Assembly: GCA_027475525.1 (NCBI GenBank)
Contig: JAMWFC010000117.1
Span: 124,001 to 188,000 of the forward strand
Direction: 5' to 3'
Origin: Macrolepiota albuminosa
Taxonomy: Eukaryota > Basidiomycota > Agaricomycetes > Agaricales > Agaricaceae
Length of the DNA: 64,000 bases
Shown here: positions 26,940-38,961 of the stretch, piece after piece
Numbering within the stretch: position 1 is the stretch's first letter
How the letters are laid out: every line of letters starts with the position of its first letter
Made by a program: the position numbers and the translations under genes
Notes under the pieces: generated by a model
What the model was told of the DNA's origin: nothing
Databases searched by the model: none
What the model saw: the letters and a program-made list of their open reading frames with translations, nothing else

Positions 26940-29261
26940 TTAGAACCACTTGCTTGGAAGGATGCCAAATTTGTTGATAATATCCTTGACTCCACCGACG
27001 ACATATGTACTTATGTATGCAGATGAACGCAACTTGACAGGAAGACCTGTTACTTCATACCTTTCATAGCGATGATGGTCACAAGCTTGAAGATCCGAAT
27101 CAAACACATCTCACCTGAATCCAACTTTGCCATCTACCACTGTTTCCAGTTTTATTTTTGGACTCTCAATGTTTCTCGTGTCAACTTCGAGTGTAGACCT
27201 ACGAACAATGAACACCAAACCGATTAACACGAGGAAGGTCTTCCAACCATTTAGAGTTTCCCGTTGGAATGTACCTGATTACACGCTCAAAAGGTACATG
27301 TTCCATATGACTGACAACCACTGAACCATTGTCAGATGAAGTTACCTTAGATCGAGTCCTCTGCGCAACTCCATCACTTTGCAGCCGTAAAGTGCGAATA
27401 AATGGTATGTAAAACATACTCAAAGGGCTTGTCGAGAATTCCAGAAAGGGATGTGATTCTGGGTCGGAACTCGTGAATTCGATCGCAGCGAATTCGTGAC
27501 GATCGCCAGACAATAGTATTACATTTGGAACTGAATGGAATACTTTGAGTAACTCCTGTTTTTCCTCAGGAAACCCAGCCCAGGAATCTGTCTGTGCATC
27601 GTGACCCCAAAGGGAGGTGAAAGGCACAGAAGATATCACGAATTTAAAGATGGAGGTTGCGTTTACTCGAGAAAGCCAGTTGTGTAATGATGCTAGCTGA
27701 ACATCACCCAACATGGTACGTTTTGACGTTCCCACCTTCGTTCTGTATCGACGGGTGTCCAGGACGAAGAACGCAACATCACCATAATGAAACTCATAAT
27801 AGTATTCTCCAGGAGAGGCCGGGTCGAAATTGGCGTTTGAGTTATATAGTTTGAATGCACCAGAAGCATTCAGGTATGGCGGTGTTGAATCTATACCACT
27901 TGCTCCGAAATTGTTGATGAACTATGTGATACCTGTCAATGCATGTACCGAGTTTCAATTGCGAATACCTGCCTCGTGGTCGTCGTAGGCATGAAAAATA
28001 GCTGGAAACTCAAATCAGTAGTTTAAATCTGCGTATATATTTAGAAGCCTTACGTAGTCGTTCATAGATCTTGCGAAAGCTATCACTATTATAGTTGCGA
28101 CGGTAAAGTCGCCGATATGCTTCCTTGTCATCGCCAATATATATAGGCACGTCCGCATAGATGAAGTCCCCAAGGAATAACATGAAATCTGCCTGAGAAG
28201 GATATGTTGCTGGCAAAGTTGCATCAGATGGATCAATCGATTGAATAATTGATGGGTAGAGATAATTGGCAAGTAAATCAAAGCCTTTGATAGACCGGCG
28301 GTACCAAGGACCTCTGTAAGGAAAATTCGGAGTAACGCAGGATGATACGACAAACTTGAAATGAGTGCCTGTAGAGAGATTAGGATCGGGGAAAGTACGG
28401 AAAGTAAGGGGAGATGGAAAGCGATCAAGCATGGTTCGGTTTGAGGTAAATAATCCATCTAAAAATCGGTAAACTCATCCAGCGACGAAGTGCATTCAAC
28501 AGGTCAGAAGCTCACATTCGTACGAAGTATTAGGCCAAAGGCCTTCAATTTTCACTGTATCGACCCAATCTTGGTCAGACACAAGTGTCAGAAGTGGACC
28601 GTTTTTCCAAGGAGTAGGTCCGCGTGTCATTTCTCTATATAAAAGTAAGGGAGGTTGGCTAGTTAAGTTGGCGAGCGGATATCGGACGACAATTTTGACA
28701 CTGTCAGGGTAAGCGGCGCCAACACGGGTGAAAACGACGTCGGTCGCAGAGTCGAAGTAAGGGGTCACGACATAGTCTGCTGCGGCAATAAGAAGAAGCG
28801 TGTTGAGAAGAATGTTGGAAACTCGTAGACGTCGTGAAGTTGTTGGTAAGGACAAGACCAGAGTTCGAAAGGCATTACGACTGGGGACCGGCTGATGTAA
28901 AATCAGACAGATGCTATGGTAGATCAAGGTATAGTATCTTTACTTGTTTGGTCTTCTCAGACTCTGTAGCGTTTAGACGGGGAATGAATGCTATGGTAGA
29001 TCAAGGTATAGTATCTTTACTTGTTTGGTCTTCTCAGACTCTGTAGCGTTTAGACGGGGAATGAGAGTATTGACGACAAGACATATGTAGAATACAACAC
29101 AGGTAGTACCGAGTTTGCGAGACGAGTGGGAATCTAGACATGGCTGAGCTGTGGGAATGAAATGTCGAGTTGACGTAGATACCCACTACGCGAAGGAAGA
29201 TGTAGATAGCGAGACGGAACATGAAGGAGAGGAGAGTAGGGAGATAAATGAGCATTGACAT
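26940..29261 (-). CDS. PhoD-like metallophosphatase, membrane-anchored
   Basis: Starts at 29261 with MSMLIYLPTLLSFMF, then a hydrophobic helix (RLAIYIFLRVVGIYV), and has another near LLNTLLLIAAADYVV. The PhoD domain shows LGDFIYADVPIYIG, SDSFRKIYERL, LLSGDRHEFAAIEF and FSTSPLSMFYIPF. The C-terminus runs through short introns to TGLPVKLRSSAYIS and a TAA at 26940-26942. PhoD-type enzymes hydrolyse phosphoesters with a metal centre; fungal members with N-terminal helices are membrane proteins of unclear substrate. A 77-bp duplication at 28911-29064 falls between the first exon and the domain and breaks the model as given. Confidence 0.88.
28911..29064. repeat. 77-bp exact tandem duplication in the PhoD-like gene
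   Basis: ATGCTATGGTAGATCAAGG begins at 28911 and again at 28988; the 77 bases are identical. It lies in the 5' part of the phosphatase gene. Confidence 0.97.
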
Positions 29262-29421
29262 GATGGAACGAAGCAGACAAGACACAAATGTACAAACATG
29301 TTGTCTACATACATACAAAATAGTATGTAATCCATTTTATTCCTGTTTTTTCAGTCCAATGAGATCCTTTGTCGTTCTATTACACCTTCGTCAGCAACAG
29401 TACTCAGCCCTACCATTATAC

Positions 29422-30077
29422 TCACTCTACAGGTAACCCCAAGACATCAAAAGCGTCTATACGCGTAGTCTCGTCTCCTCCATGATTTGTATTCACAAAG
29501 ATCTGGAAAGTGTATGGTATATGGATCTGGACTTGTCCCATGGTTATGACTTACGTGTAAGCTGTTCACCGTCTGGAACCGCACAAACCTCAATCCCACA
29601 GGCTTGCCATCTCTCACGTCATCTTTCCCTAGATCGAGTACTTGTGCCACCTCTGGTTCTTCCGCGTCCTCGATGTCAGCAAAACCCAAGTTAGGACGGT
29701 TCACTACGACCTTGATCCTGCGCGGGGCCTGATCCAGATTTGATGTATGCAGAACTATCGATCGCACCCTTACAGATTGGTTGAACTGATTATATGGGAA
29801 TGATCTCTTTCTCCTTCTTTACCACAACACAAAATCTGGTAAACACGTACGGGGATGTTCAGTAGCAGTTGTTCATCAGCATCACTTTCAAGATAACTGT
29901 CCGATTTGTTTCTTTCTTTTTGATCAACAATTGATTTCAAAGTATGAGTCGAATCCTCGTTTAGACAGTTCAGTTGAGAAAGATCGAGGAACTCAAGCAG
30001 AGATACCTGAGGAGAAGTCAGTGAGCTAGAGATTGACATACGAAGGTATCTACTTCTGGGCCAGTCGTGGTAGACAT
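29422..30077 (-). CDS. PITH-domain protein
   Basis: Four exons. Exon 1 codes STTTGPEVDTF from 30077. Then comes VSLLEFLDLSQLNCLNED, followed by LESDADEQLLLNIP, and after an intron FNQSVRVRSIVLHTSN and IKVVVNRPNLGFADIEDAE. The last exon gives IFVNTNHGGDETTRIDAFD and ends GLPVE at TGA 29422-29424. The SDADEQLL...IPF.Q.V and NHGGDETTRI blocks define the PITH domain, found alone (PITHD1) or after thioredoxin (TXNL1, a proteasome partner). No thioredoxin CXXC is seen and the protein is near 180 residues, so this is the stand-alone type. Confidence 0.87.
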
Positions 30078-30131
30078 CAAAGGATTTGTTCTAACGTAAG
30101 CAAGTATTGGTGGTAGTGAAGTCGATTAATA

Positions 30132-32297
30132 CTAGCAAATTACACATTCATCCTTCGCTTGTTGGCGTGTGGGACGCTGAACATTCGTCCGTTTGTTACC
30201 CATCCGTTTCATCTCTGTTAGGCGATTCATCGCTCTCTTGTTTCCTTGTGCTAAAACATTCCAAGTTTAGTCAGATCTGTCACCTCTGCTCAATGTGAGG
30301 ACGTACCGGCCGCCCTCATGTACCATCGTTTTGCAAACTCAATATCTTGTTTAATACCAATCCCAACCTCCGCATAATATCCAACAGCATACTCTGCTTT
30401 GCTCAGGCCTTTATTAGCGGCTCGTCGAGCCCACAAGTACGCCTCCGAGTCGCTCTGTTTGAGAAACCCTTCACTTCCTGTCAAATACCATCCGCTCAAC
30501 GCAAGCTCAGCTTCTGGATCTCCCTTCTCTGCCGCTTTCGTATACCAGGCAATTGATCGTCGAGGATCAACAGGGAACGAAAGAGTGCCATATTCGTAGC
30601 ACTGCCCAAGTTTGAACTGAGATGGTGTGTACCCCAAATGAGCTGCTTGAGTGAAAGAACTCCGCGCATACGCAGGATCGTAAGGCACGAGGGTCGAATT
30701 GGGCACCTCATGCAAAAGCGCAAGTTCGTGAAGAGCGTGAGGATTCTCTGCGTCGGCTTGTTCTGCTGCCCGTTTCAGCCAATTGATCGCTTCCCGAGGA
30801 TTCTTCTGCTCTCCAAGCAGACCATTCAACAATATCATTCCAAGTTTGTACATGGCTGGGGTGTCACCTAGCGATGCTGCCTTCCGATAAAAGGCTGCAG
30901 CTCTGGGAGGTTCTCTCCTCGTACCAGCACCTATTTCATTGCATACTGCAACTCGATACGACGCTGCGGCGTGATTCTGTTTAGCTGCCTGCAGATAAAG
31001 GTGATAGGCCCTCTCATGATCAACCTGAAGTCCAAGTGCTCCGGTGCCATAACAATTGGCTAGAAAAAACTGTGCTTCATCGTAGGCTTCCCCTTGGGTT
31101 GCAAGACGTCGGATCACCTTTAAAGATTCACCGACCAAAATCTCGCTGTATTTTTTCCCGGCACGCTGGTCTTTGGCAGTAGTTCGGATATGTTTCGCGG
31201 CGTCAATTAGATATTTAGCGTACAGAAAGTGCGCTTCGGGGTCAGGATCAGCTTTTATTCTTTGACGATACTGGTCAATATATTCTTTAGTAAAAGGTGG
31301 TGCCGAGAGATCTACTGCTTTGCTTTTGTTGGTCGATGGATTGACTGAGACTGAGGTTCCATCACGTTGTATTGGTGGTCGCGGTTCAGGATTCGTAAAC
31401 GGTGTGTTATGTGTAGGATATGAAGTAACGGAAGATGCGTAAGGGGTGTGGCGACCGGAGGACGAGGGAGAAGGTGTTGATTGACTGGATGATATGGACA
31501 ATTGACTATTCACTAATTGAGCGTGATGAGGATATGTAGGCATGGTTGGCTGGCGCAGGATTCCAGACGAGCCTCCAGGTGGCCCCATTCCAAGAACATT
31601 AGAGGCAGCGGCATAAAGGGGATTGTAATCAGAACTAGGCGGTTGCCAAGGCTGCTGAAAGCTTTGATTCTGAGTAAGAAAATCTATACCTTCCGGCGAG
31701 CTAAAGCCATTATGCATGTCATCGTAGAATGCGCCTCTGTACTCATTTTCGTGCTGACTGCTGAAACTACCTCCAGAATGGAGGGACGCACCATCACTGA
31801 CTTCAGCAGGATAGCGATGACCATGGCTTGGAACAGGCAAAGTAGTTGCAGTTCTGGGTTGACGTTGAGAAAGAAATTGTGGATTGTGTAGCGATCGCAT
31901 GGACATAGATGATCCCACTCGAGGTATCGGTTCGGTAACCTGGGATCCATGACTGGGAAGGCCAACATACAGACCCGAAAAGCCCGTAATAAGAGGATCG
32001 GATTGATGATTACTGAGCTCATCAGGGTACTCTGCATACTGAGGAGGAAGTTCTGCGTTCGAATGATCGTTGTGTTGCATGAATGTGATTGCTTGAAAGG
32101 ATTAGCTCGACAAGACAATGCAGTAGAGGAAGATACATACCAGGTAGTGACGGTATCTCTGAACTATTGTCTGGTCTGGATCCTGCATCTGTTACCTGTG
32201 AATCTATTGAGACGCCATGACGGCGAGTGTTTTCACGGAGTGCGGATTGTAATAGTGGCGGTCGAACATCATGACCGGATGGATTTGAAATGGACAT
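30132..32297 (-). CDS. SKT5: Sel1-repeat chitin synthase regulator, SKT5/CHS4 type
   Basis: It opens MSISNPSGHDVRPPLL at 32297. After one intron the protein has a Ser/Pro/Gln-rich N-terminal half and then a run of Sel1-like repeats (AYDEAQFFLANCYGTGALG, AMYKLGMILLNGLL, SQFKLGQCYEYGTL, AEYAVGYYAEVGIG). A 3' intron (GTACGT at 30306) leads to a last exon, GNKRAMNRLTEMKRMG, ending DECVIC with TAG at 30132-30134. Fungal SKT5/CHS4 proteins activate chitin synthase III and end in a prenylated CaaX box; CVIC fits such a box. The gene is about 630-640 residues, normal for the family, and its order with JHD1 is tail to head. Confidence 0.86.
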
Positions 32298-32468
32298 GAT
32301 TATGTGTGCTCGTTGCAGTCGTCTAATTCGAAAAGGGCCGTCGTCAAGGTCGTACTCGTACGCGTAGTGTTGTTAAAGTATGAGTACTGTCATTGACGCC
32401 TGTTACTCAACAACACTGATATTTCCCACAGTCAGAAATCACATTTACATAACTCCGAGCGAGTAATA

Positions 32469-34747
32469 CTAATCCCATTTCCACTTTTCAATAACTCGTT
32501 CAATACGGTGCCGCTCCAATCCCGTTGCCGTCCGTCGAACTTTGACTAGACTGTGCTGCTGCATCCGCACCTCCGCCGTATCGTCTCCGACCTCCTCTTT
32601 GTCGAATTTACTCCAACCTTCCGCCCAGTCTTCACTCTCCGGCCTGCGTCTCTTTTCCGATCTTGTCTCCAGTTCTGCTGAGGTTTCAACCACCTTATCC
32701 CAGAGTTTTGGTCGGAAATTCTTGAAGGTTTCATCTGAGTCGTCCAGGGGAGAGGGGGACGTTGGTTGCTTTCGCTTGTTACCATTCGTTTTTGCTTTCC
32801 AAGAGCTTTGTGGACCTTCATCTTCACTTGTTTTCCCTCCTGCCAACCTTATACGCCATCGTAATTCTCTCGCCATCGCAGGCGCATCCTTAACTCTATC
32901 AGTGGGAATTTGTTCCCTCGCTTCCTTCTTCGCAGCTTCATTTCCTCTCTCTATTATCCTGACTTGCGAGACAAGGAAGTCGGCCAGTTGAGACATAGAT
33001 TCAAGTACTCGTTCTGAAAACGAAACGCCGGATGCCGATTTGAGGTCTCGCAGAACTTTGTCTCCTACGTACCAACAAAGCCTTATCTAAGAGTGTGAGT
33101 GTCTGGATGCCTGTTGATGGTTGAATGCACACTTTGTGAACATAGGGAACCTGAATTTCTTCGGTACTTGAGTCGCGATTTCAATATTACGAACTCGAAG
33201 CTCTGTGATGAGTCAATCTGAGTTCAAAAACAGATAAAGACCTTACGTTTGCCAACATCATAGGAATGGAGAAAATTACCGCCGAACACAAGAGTATCCA
33301 CGGGTGTATACTAGACATTATGTCAAAAATCGGAATTCGAAATGTTGAAATGAGCCTACGACCGCATGTATCCATCCCGCAGGTATGATCATTGTGTTGT
33401 CAAAAATCGGAATTCGAAATGTTGAAATGAGCCTACGACCGCATGTATCCATCCCGCAGGTATGATCATTGTGTTCCCTGCTTTAATTCAACCTTGTACA
33501 CATCATCAACCATATCTCCCAACCAAGAATGATTCTGCAATTCGGTGCCTGACCATTTCTCGTATGCTTTCAGGTTTTCAAGCGTCGGTCGAATAAAATA
33601 AAAGACCTGAAGGTACCCGTGAATCCACAATGAGGAGCTATATGGAGTAAGATACAAACCTTGGTCCCTCGTAGTATATGGTAGTACACAGATGATCCAG
33701 CGAAATCAATGTGCCAATCCTTGGGAACAATGAGATAATGTAGAATCGTCAAGTAATTCACAAACTGTCCACGCATATGCAACACCCATCAAGCAGTATA
33801 GCTGGACCTTAGGATAAGTGTGACCCTTGCCTTTTCGCGTGCTTGGCCAATAATTCTCTACCCAATCTAAATCACGTACGAGCCGCGGTGGAAGAATCTT
33901 GTCCGCAAGTCTCGTGCCTGAGATTTCCAAGGAAATGACGTTGCAAATCTTTTCACGAACTTCAGGATCCAGATTAAAATAGTCATTCCACTTTCCCAGT
34001 GTCCATCCAGGAGAAGCTGATTGTGATGCGACATCTCTCGGACTGTTAAATCAAATAATGTCATAAAAGTTGACTGGTCATACCTATAACTTCCACTGGG
34101 GTGTCCTTCCCGACGAGCTCCACAATATCATCTACTGTGAAATCGCTTGAAGGCATTGTCATACCCAAACCATCTGGGTGCTCGATGATGATCGGTTCAG
34201 TCATAGCAGCCTGATCTTCCTCCAGCCATTCAAGTCGAACTTCAGACCCCGCAAGCCTTTTGAACGGGTCCTCCTTGAAGGTCTTGTGTTCTAAGAGCCT
34301 TGACCACCGGCGCGGATCCGACGCAAAACCAGAATTTAGATTTGCATAGTCACGTTGGGTACGTTTTCTGATTGATTTCCGTGCAGGTGCTTTGAATGTG
34401 ATAGACAGGTTAGGGTTAGCCTCTAAGCAGGCTGAGCAATACCTTTGAAATGTTTTAGTCGGCAGAGAATAAAGTAGAACGACGGACCATTTATCAACAA
34501 CATCTAAGTCACCACCGCTACCTGCACATCTCCAATGATACCAAGTCATGCAAACATCACACCGAACCCACTGTTCCTTACTAAAAGGATTGCTTGCATG
34601 AGCAGATCCAATTGGACATGCTGGACAGTTCTCATCGTTGTGTTCAACGGTTTCAGTGGTTGGAGGAGATGAATTACTGGATAGCGGGGACATTCTGGGT
34701 GATTGCTGTACATCATTGCGTGTTGACCGTCGGCTACTACGAGCCAT
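32469..34747 (-). CDS. JHD1: PHD/JmjC histone demethylase, JHD1/KDM2 type
   Basis: Starts at 34747. An N-terminal PHD finger has CPAC, CDVC, HWRC and CSAC ligands (W-Y split by an intron at DKW). A linker follows ([20 protein letters not shown]). The JmjC domain then shows [16 protein letters not shown], the metal site [37 protein letters not shown] and [11 protein letters not shown]. The His-X-Asp and distal His are all present, so it should be catalytic. The C-terminus is basic and ends [12 protein letters not shown]2-type enzymes demethylate H3K36. A 77-bp duplication at 33321-33474 spans the exon-intron border just after GWIHAV. Confidence 0.9.
33321..33474. repeat. 77-bp exact tandem duplication in JHD1
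   Basis: TGTCAAAAATCGGAATTCG begins at 33321 and again at 33398, identical for 77 bases. One copy alone gives a normal exon end, a 5' splice site and an intron of about 45 bp; two copies repeat part of the JmjC exon. Confidence 0.97.
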
Positions 34748-34756
34748 AGCTAGTAA

Positions 34757-34940
34757 GGTAAGCAGAGGTTGTGTCCACTCTCATTGGCCTGATATATTCA
34801 GGCGGAGTTTATAAACGAGATGAAAGTGCTTCTGAATGTCTTTAGACTGATCAAGTGTTTTTAATAGTAATTTGCGCCAATCAGACCGCAAGCGGCCCCT
34901 TTTTTTTCGACAGTCTCCAGTAAGCAAATATATTCTCCAT
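34757..34940. other. Spacer upstream of JHD1
   Basis: Probable promoter region of JHD1 followed by the first repetitive DNA. It has a T-rich run near 34905 but no gene or clear motif. Confidence 0.4.
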
Positions 34941-34959
34941 GCCTCCATAACCAAAGGGG

Positions 34960-35430
34960 GCTATGTCCTACTGGATATCTGAGCAAGGAAAAGGCAATGA
35001 TGTCATGTGGATCAAGGCATACCTACAGTAAGCCTAGGGAGGACAAGCCTCTCTGGGCCCTAGTAGCTGACAAATCTTTTGCTCCAAAAATCCTGCTGAT
35101 CAAAAAAGGGGTGGATCCAAGGGTAAGGAAGAATATATTCTTACAGTCCTGGGCAGCAAGCTTTACACAAGAAAAGCTGGCATCTGTGAAGGTCTACTGA
35201 CACTTTAGGGAATAGCAAAGAAATATAGTGTCAGAGCAGAGAGGCTATGAGTGCCATGGCTGCCTAGCCAAAGCCAAGTAATCACACTATAAGTGCAAAG
35301 GACTGCACATGTGTGCAGTGCAAGCTAAGGCCCTTCTTGACACCCTCCTTCTGAAATAAGATCCAAGACATGCTCCAGAACATTTCCCTCAAAGAGACCA
35401 GGATTTTGAGAGACATTCTACTAAGCCACT
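34960..35430 (+). pseudogene. Relic of a retroelement-like ORF with Cys/His cluster
   Basis: The plus-strand piece 34997-35200 reads EDKPLWALVADKSFAPK and NIFLQSWAASFTQEKLASV. After stops the same frame continues YECHGCLAKAK, HYKCKGLHMC and AVQAKALLDTLLLK. This arrangement (a short Trp-rich block, then paired Cys and a LLDTL.KWDP-like end) recalls a segment of uncharacterised mushroom retroelement proteins. Several stops make it inactive. The assignment is weak and from memory. Confidence 0.35.
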
Positions 35431-35450
35431 GTGGCTTAGTAGAATGTCTT
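35412..35450. repeat. Perfect 19-bp palindrome with 1-nt centre
   Basis: AGACATTCTACTAAGCCAC is followed by one T and then its exact reverse complement. It could extrude as a cruciform or mark an inverted-repeat breakpoint. It ends one base before a terminal inverted repeat of the next feature. Confidence 0.9.
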
Positions 35451-35451
35451 C

Positions 35452-35649
35452 CAACATAAAGTAAACCTGACTGACCCAGAAGGTGGTGGATTGATCCCTT
35501 GTATGGGCAATATCCTGGCATGAAGCCTTTGAGCCCAAATTTGATAAGGGTTGGAAAAAACATCACTAGCATGTGGCTACTTACCCTGGCATTCCCAGGA
35601 CAGAGGGGGGTATCCACTGACTGGATAGGTTGAGTTTACTTTATGTTGG
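35452..35649. mobile_element. MITE-like sequence with 16-bp terminal inverted repeats
   Basis: CCAACATAAAGTAAAC at 35452-35467 is the exact reverse complement of 35634-35649. The enclosed 166 bp have no coding capacity. The inner sides of the two repeats also look alike (CTGACTGACCCAG against CAACCTATCCAG). No clear target duplication is seen, so MITE is only the likeliest reading. Confidence 0.45.
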
Positions 35650-35939
35650 GAGAGACCAGGCTAGAACTTGTTGAAGAATGCCTTGTCTGAATTATACAAT
35701 ACATCATTTTATCTTTCTATTCTCTTATTTCTTACTATATTTCATAAATCACCACTGGGTTGATGCACCACTTGATGTGGTGCATGATTGGTATTTGTCT
35801 CACTTTACCTTTAAACTTTAAATATTTTTGGATAGATAATTTTAGACATAGGAGATGCAAGCCCTCAGTCAACAATATATACTTGGAATGACTGAGGGTA
35901 AGCCATCCTACTTACACTTACATATAAATTGACTTACCA

Positions 35940-36182
35940 TACCCTGTAGACTTACACCATAACTCTACAGATAATAAACTCAGTGCGTATGTGCTGGAGA
36001 CGTGTTTCTGGCGGAATTCTGCTCTAAAGTCCCTTGCAGTTGGGCTCCAAATTGATGATGCCCAAAAGTAGATCAGTAGCAGATACAGTTTATGGCTACT
36101 GACCAGTACACAATGCATTGGGTGTGCTAAGTTTGAGGGAGTCCCAGGCAGTTCCCAGAGAATAAGTCAGAAACAAGTCAAA
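35940..36182 (-). repeat. Relic LTR end and primer site of an element 1-like retroelement
   Basis: On the minus strand, 36182-36053 reads CTCTGGGAACTGCCTGGGAC and ends GGGCATCATCA, matching the end of the element 1 LTR. It continues into TTGGAGCCCAACTGCAAGGG, the equivalent of the primer site and leader. Only the 3' end of the LTR is left. The stretch 35650-35939 before it shows two small hairpins (ATGCACCAC/GTGGTGCAT near 35763 and CCCTCAGTCA/TGACTGAGGG near 35860) but no gene. Confidence 0.65.
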
Positions 36183-36701
36183 TGTAAGGATGACCTCTAG
36201 ACGCTGTGGCTCAGTCACACAGCTGGCAGAGGGAGATCCAAAGTGTATTAGAGTATGTACTGACAATATCATAATAACTACTCACCTGGCAGAGGGAGAT
36301 TCAAAGAGAACAAGTCTAGGGATTCCCTATGCCAGATTGGATGCTTCTGGGGCTTCTGAAGCATGGGAAACAGCTGTACAGTACAACAAAACCTTAAAAA
36401 CTCAAAAATTGACTAACCAAACAACTGTGCAAACAAGGCAGGCAAACTCTGGACTTTAGAAGTCAGAAAGGCAAACTCTGGCTTATATAAGCAGTCTGGA
36501 AGCGGTGCTGAAGAGCCCACACTTGTCTGAATGGTAGCTAAAGAACCAGAGCACCTCAAGGGCTGAGAGTAGTACTAACAGATAGTGTTGAAAGAATAGA
36601 AACAGTAAAATGAAATAATGTCAGAAGAAATAAGAGAATGAATGAAGAGAGAGTGAAGAGATAAGGAGTGAGAAAAGGAAGAAATGAGGAGTCCCCTGAC
36701 A
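36183..36701 (-). repeat. 3' LTR of the chromodomain Gypsy element
   Basis: Plus-strand start TGTAAGGATGACC and end GTCCCCTGACA; 519 bp. It aligns along its length with 47007-47524 but with scattered differences such as TGTAAGGATG against TGTAAGGGCG. Confidence 0.9.
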
Positions 36702-36799
36702 TCACCCTCCCTCTAGAGCGCAGCGTCTCGACGTGCTAGATAGAAGTAGTTCTAGATGGCCTGGTCTACCTTGGAAAGAGAATAGAGGCCTCTGATTGC

Positions 36800-37664
36800 T
36801 CAGGGAGCATTGGGATGCTGTTGATAGAATTCCCAGACCAAGGCAGGGGCATGGACATTCTCTTGTGGCTCCCAGGAGATGTCTTCGATTCCATAGCCCT
36901 TCCACTTGACCTTGAACTGAAGCTTGTTTCTAAAGAGTTGGCTGTCTAGGATTTGCTCCACTTCATACTCTTCTTGGTTGTCTACCAGAACTGGAGGTAA
37001 AGGTGGCTGTGGACGTCAACCTGGGATTGGATCCTCTGGAGCTGGAGAGAGCTTCACCACATTGAAGACTGGATGGAGTCGACTTATTCCACTAGGCAGC
37101 TTGAGTCAATAGGCTAGTGGGCCTACCTGCCTTACTATAGGAAAGAGTCCTAGACAACAGTGAGAGAGCTTCTGAGAAGGTCAGGTAGTAGCAATGTCAG
37201 AGGCATCCAGGTAGACTCGATCTCCAGGCTTGTACTTGGGGGCTGGAGTTCGTCCACAATCGTAGTAGCGGGCCATGTCATCCTTTGCCTTAGCTAAAGC
37301 TGCCTTGGCTTCCTCCTGGGCTGCCTTCATCCGATCTATGAACTCGTTGACAGCTTCATTCTCTGAAGGTCGTCCACGAGGCTCAAATCCCATCCGAGGA
37401 TGTCGACCAGTATCTAGAAGGAAAGGAGACATCTGGGTGGCAGCGTGTACACGGTTGTTGTACTGGAACTCTGCCTCTGGTAATAGATCGTCCCAGTCAT
37501 CCTGTCGTTCATTGCAGAAGAGCCGGAGATACTGTTCTAGCTCCTGGTTGACACGCTCAGTCTGGCCATCAGACTGGGGGTGGTAGGCTGTGGAAGTGTG
37601 GAGTTTGACATGGAGGAGGCGATACAGTTCTCTAGTAAACTCTGCCACAAACTGAGGTCCGCGG
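36800..37664 (-). pseudogene. Gypsy Pol, C-terminal part: integrase end and chromodomain
   Basis: Reading down from 37664: GPQFVAEFTRELYRLL, YHPQSDGQTERVNQELEQY (the Glu of the integrase DDE), then the C-terminal integrase region (RYYDCGRTPAPKYKPGDRVYL). A chromodomain follows: EEYEVEQILDSQLFRN, LQFKVKWKGYG and ISWEPQENV, ending at TGA 36800-36802. Stops occur near 37185 and 37097. Chromodomains of this class read histone marks and direct integration to heterochromatin. The upstream half of the same integrase is at 42430-42969. Confidence 0.85.
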
Positions 37665-38738
37665 TGATGAGCTCCCATTATAGATGACCACGGATAGCGC
37701 CAACACAAGCACCTCACATTGGCACACTGGGACCACCAGGAGCGGCACATCTTAGCGCTCCAGGGGCTAATTTTTGCATATTTTTATGTTAATAACTCGC
37801 AGCTGGAGCCTCTAATTACTCCAGGACCACTCTTTATGGCACCATCTATTCTTAGCACTCCTCTTGACACCTTGCCGCACCTTGCCACTCACCCTTCAGG
37901 GCCATACACGGACACAGACACTTGGCACCCATGATGCTCTTAGCCGGTGGCAGTAGGAATGATGAAGTATTTTATGACAGACAGCTTGGAGTTTCACCTT
38001 AGCACCTGACGTCGCTTAGCTTCTTGCCGACTCAGACTGACAGCATGATTGTGGACTTCTTCACCATATAGTTTAATTCAGGGCATTTACTTACATATAA
38101 ATACTTACTTTTTGTTAGTAGTACATCATCAATTTGGCAGTAGGGATTGTATCCCAACATTTTGGTCACCCTACGCAACAGACTACCTTTTTGTTGACCG
38201 TGTCGGCAAGGGGACTCTGCTTTAGTTCTCTCTCACCCTTTCTGTCTGCAATCTCTTAGTGTCTTGCAACTACGGCAAGGCATTTGCGCTTAGATCTGCT
38301 AAGCAATCTCGTCATTTTATCATCTCTTTTAGGTGCTAACACTTAGCGCCTCTTAGTGACCCCTTTACAGTGTCTCTTAGCGCCTTTCCTTGGCGACTCT
38401 CTCTCGCGCTCCTTAGCGCCTTTCCTTGGCGACTCTCTCTCGTGCTCCTTAGCGCCTTTCCTTGGCGACTCTCTCCCGCGCTCCTTAGCGCCTTTCCTTG
38501 GCGACTCTTTCCCGCGCCTCTTAGCACCTTTCATTGGTGATTTTTAGCATACTCTTGCCGCATTTTTGGGTCTTAAATAAGCGCCAATCACCCCTTTTCC
38601 TTACCACCAACCTCTTGCCTACTGTGCGTTCTCTGGGACCTGTCCAGGACTCTCTCCCATACTTAGCGCGTCCAAAGCTATATTGACTAAGTAGCTGTAC
38701 TAGTGATAGTGCACCTTAGCGCAATTTGGGCGTCATCA
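37665..38738 (+). repeat. 5' LTR of element 2
   Basis: 1074 bp, starting TGATGAGCTCCC and ending TTTGGGCGTCATCA. It includes a 36-bp minisatellite at about 38362-38525 and many TTAGCGC motifs. A probable TATA-like AACTTACATATAAATAC stretch lies near 38090. Confidence 0.95.
38362..38530 (+). repeat. 36-bp minisatellite in the element 2 LTR
   Basis: Four to five head-to-tail units of CTTAGCGCCTTTCCTTGG followed by CGACTCTCTCTCGCGCTC, the last unit diverged. It reads as 12-residue repeats in several frames on both strands, an effect of the 36-bp period and not evidence of protein. The same array is at 42053-42221 in the 3' LTR. Confidence 0.92.
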
Positions 38739-38758
38739 AATTGGAGCCCACCGCGAGG
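38739..38758 (+). other. Primer-binding-site-like sequence of element 2
   Basis: AATTGGAGCCCACCGCGAGG follows the 5' LTR directly. It differs from element 1 only in the last bases. Confidence 0.6.
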
Positions 38759-38961
38759 GTTCTCTAGGGCAGCATTCCGCCAGAAACCCACCTTTAAAAG
38801 GCAATCTTACCTCATTTTTCCAGTGCCTTGCCGCACTCCCCTTACAGTCAGAAACTACAAGACGCTTGCCACTAGCCAACTGTAGACGATTATTTCTGAT
38901 ATACACTTGCCACTTGCCGTGGTCCCTTGCCAACTCTATTAATTCCCTTGCCACTCCCACT

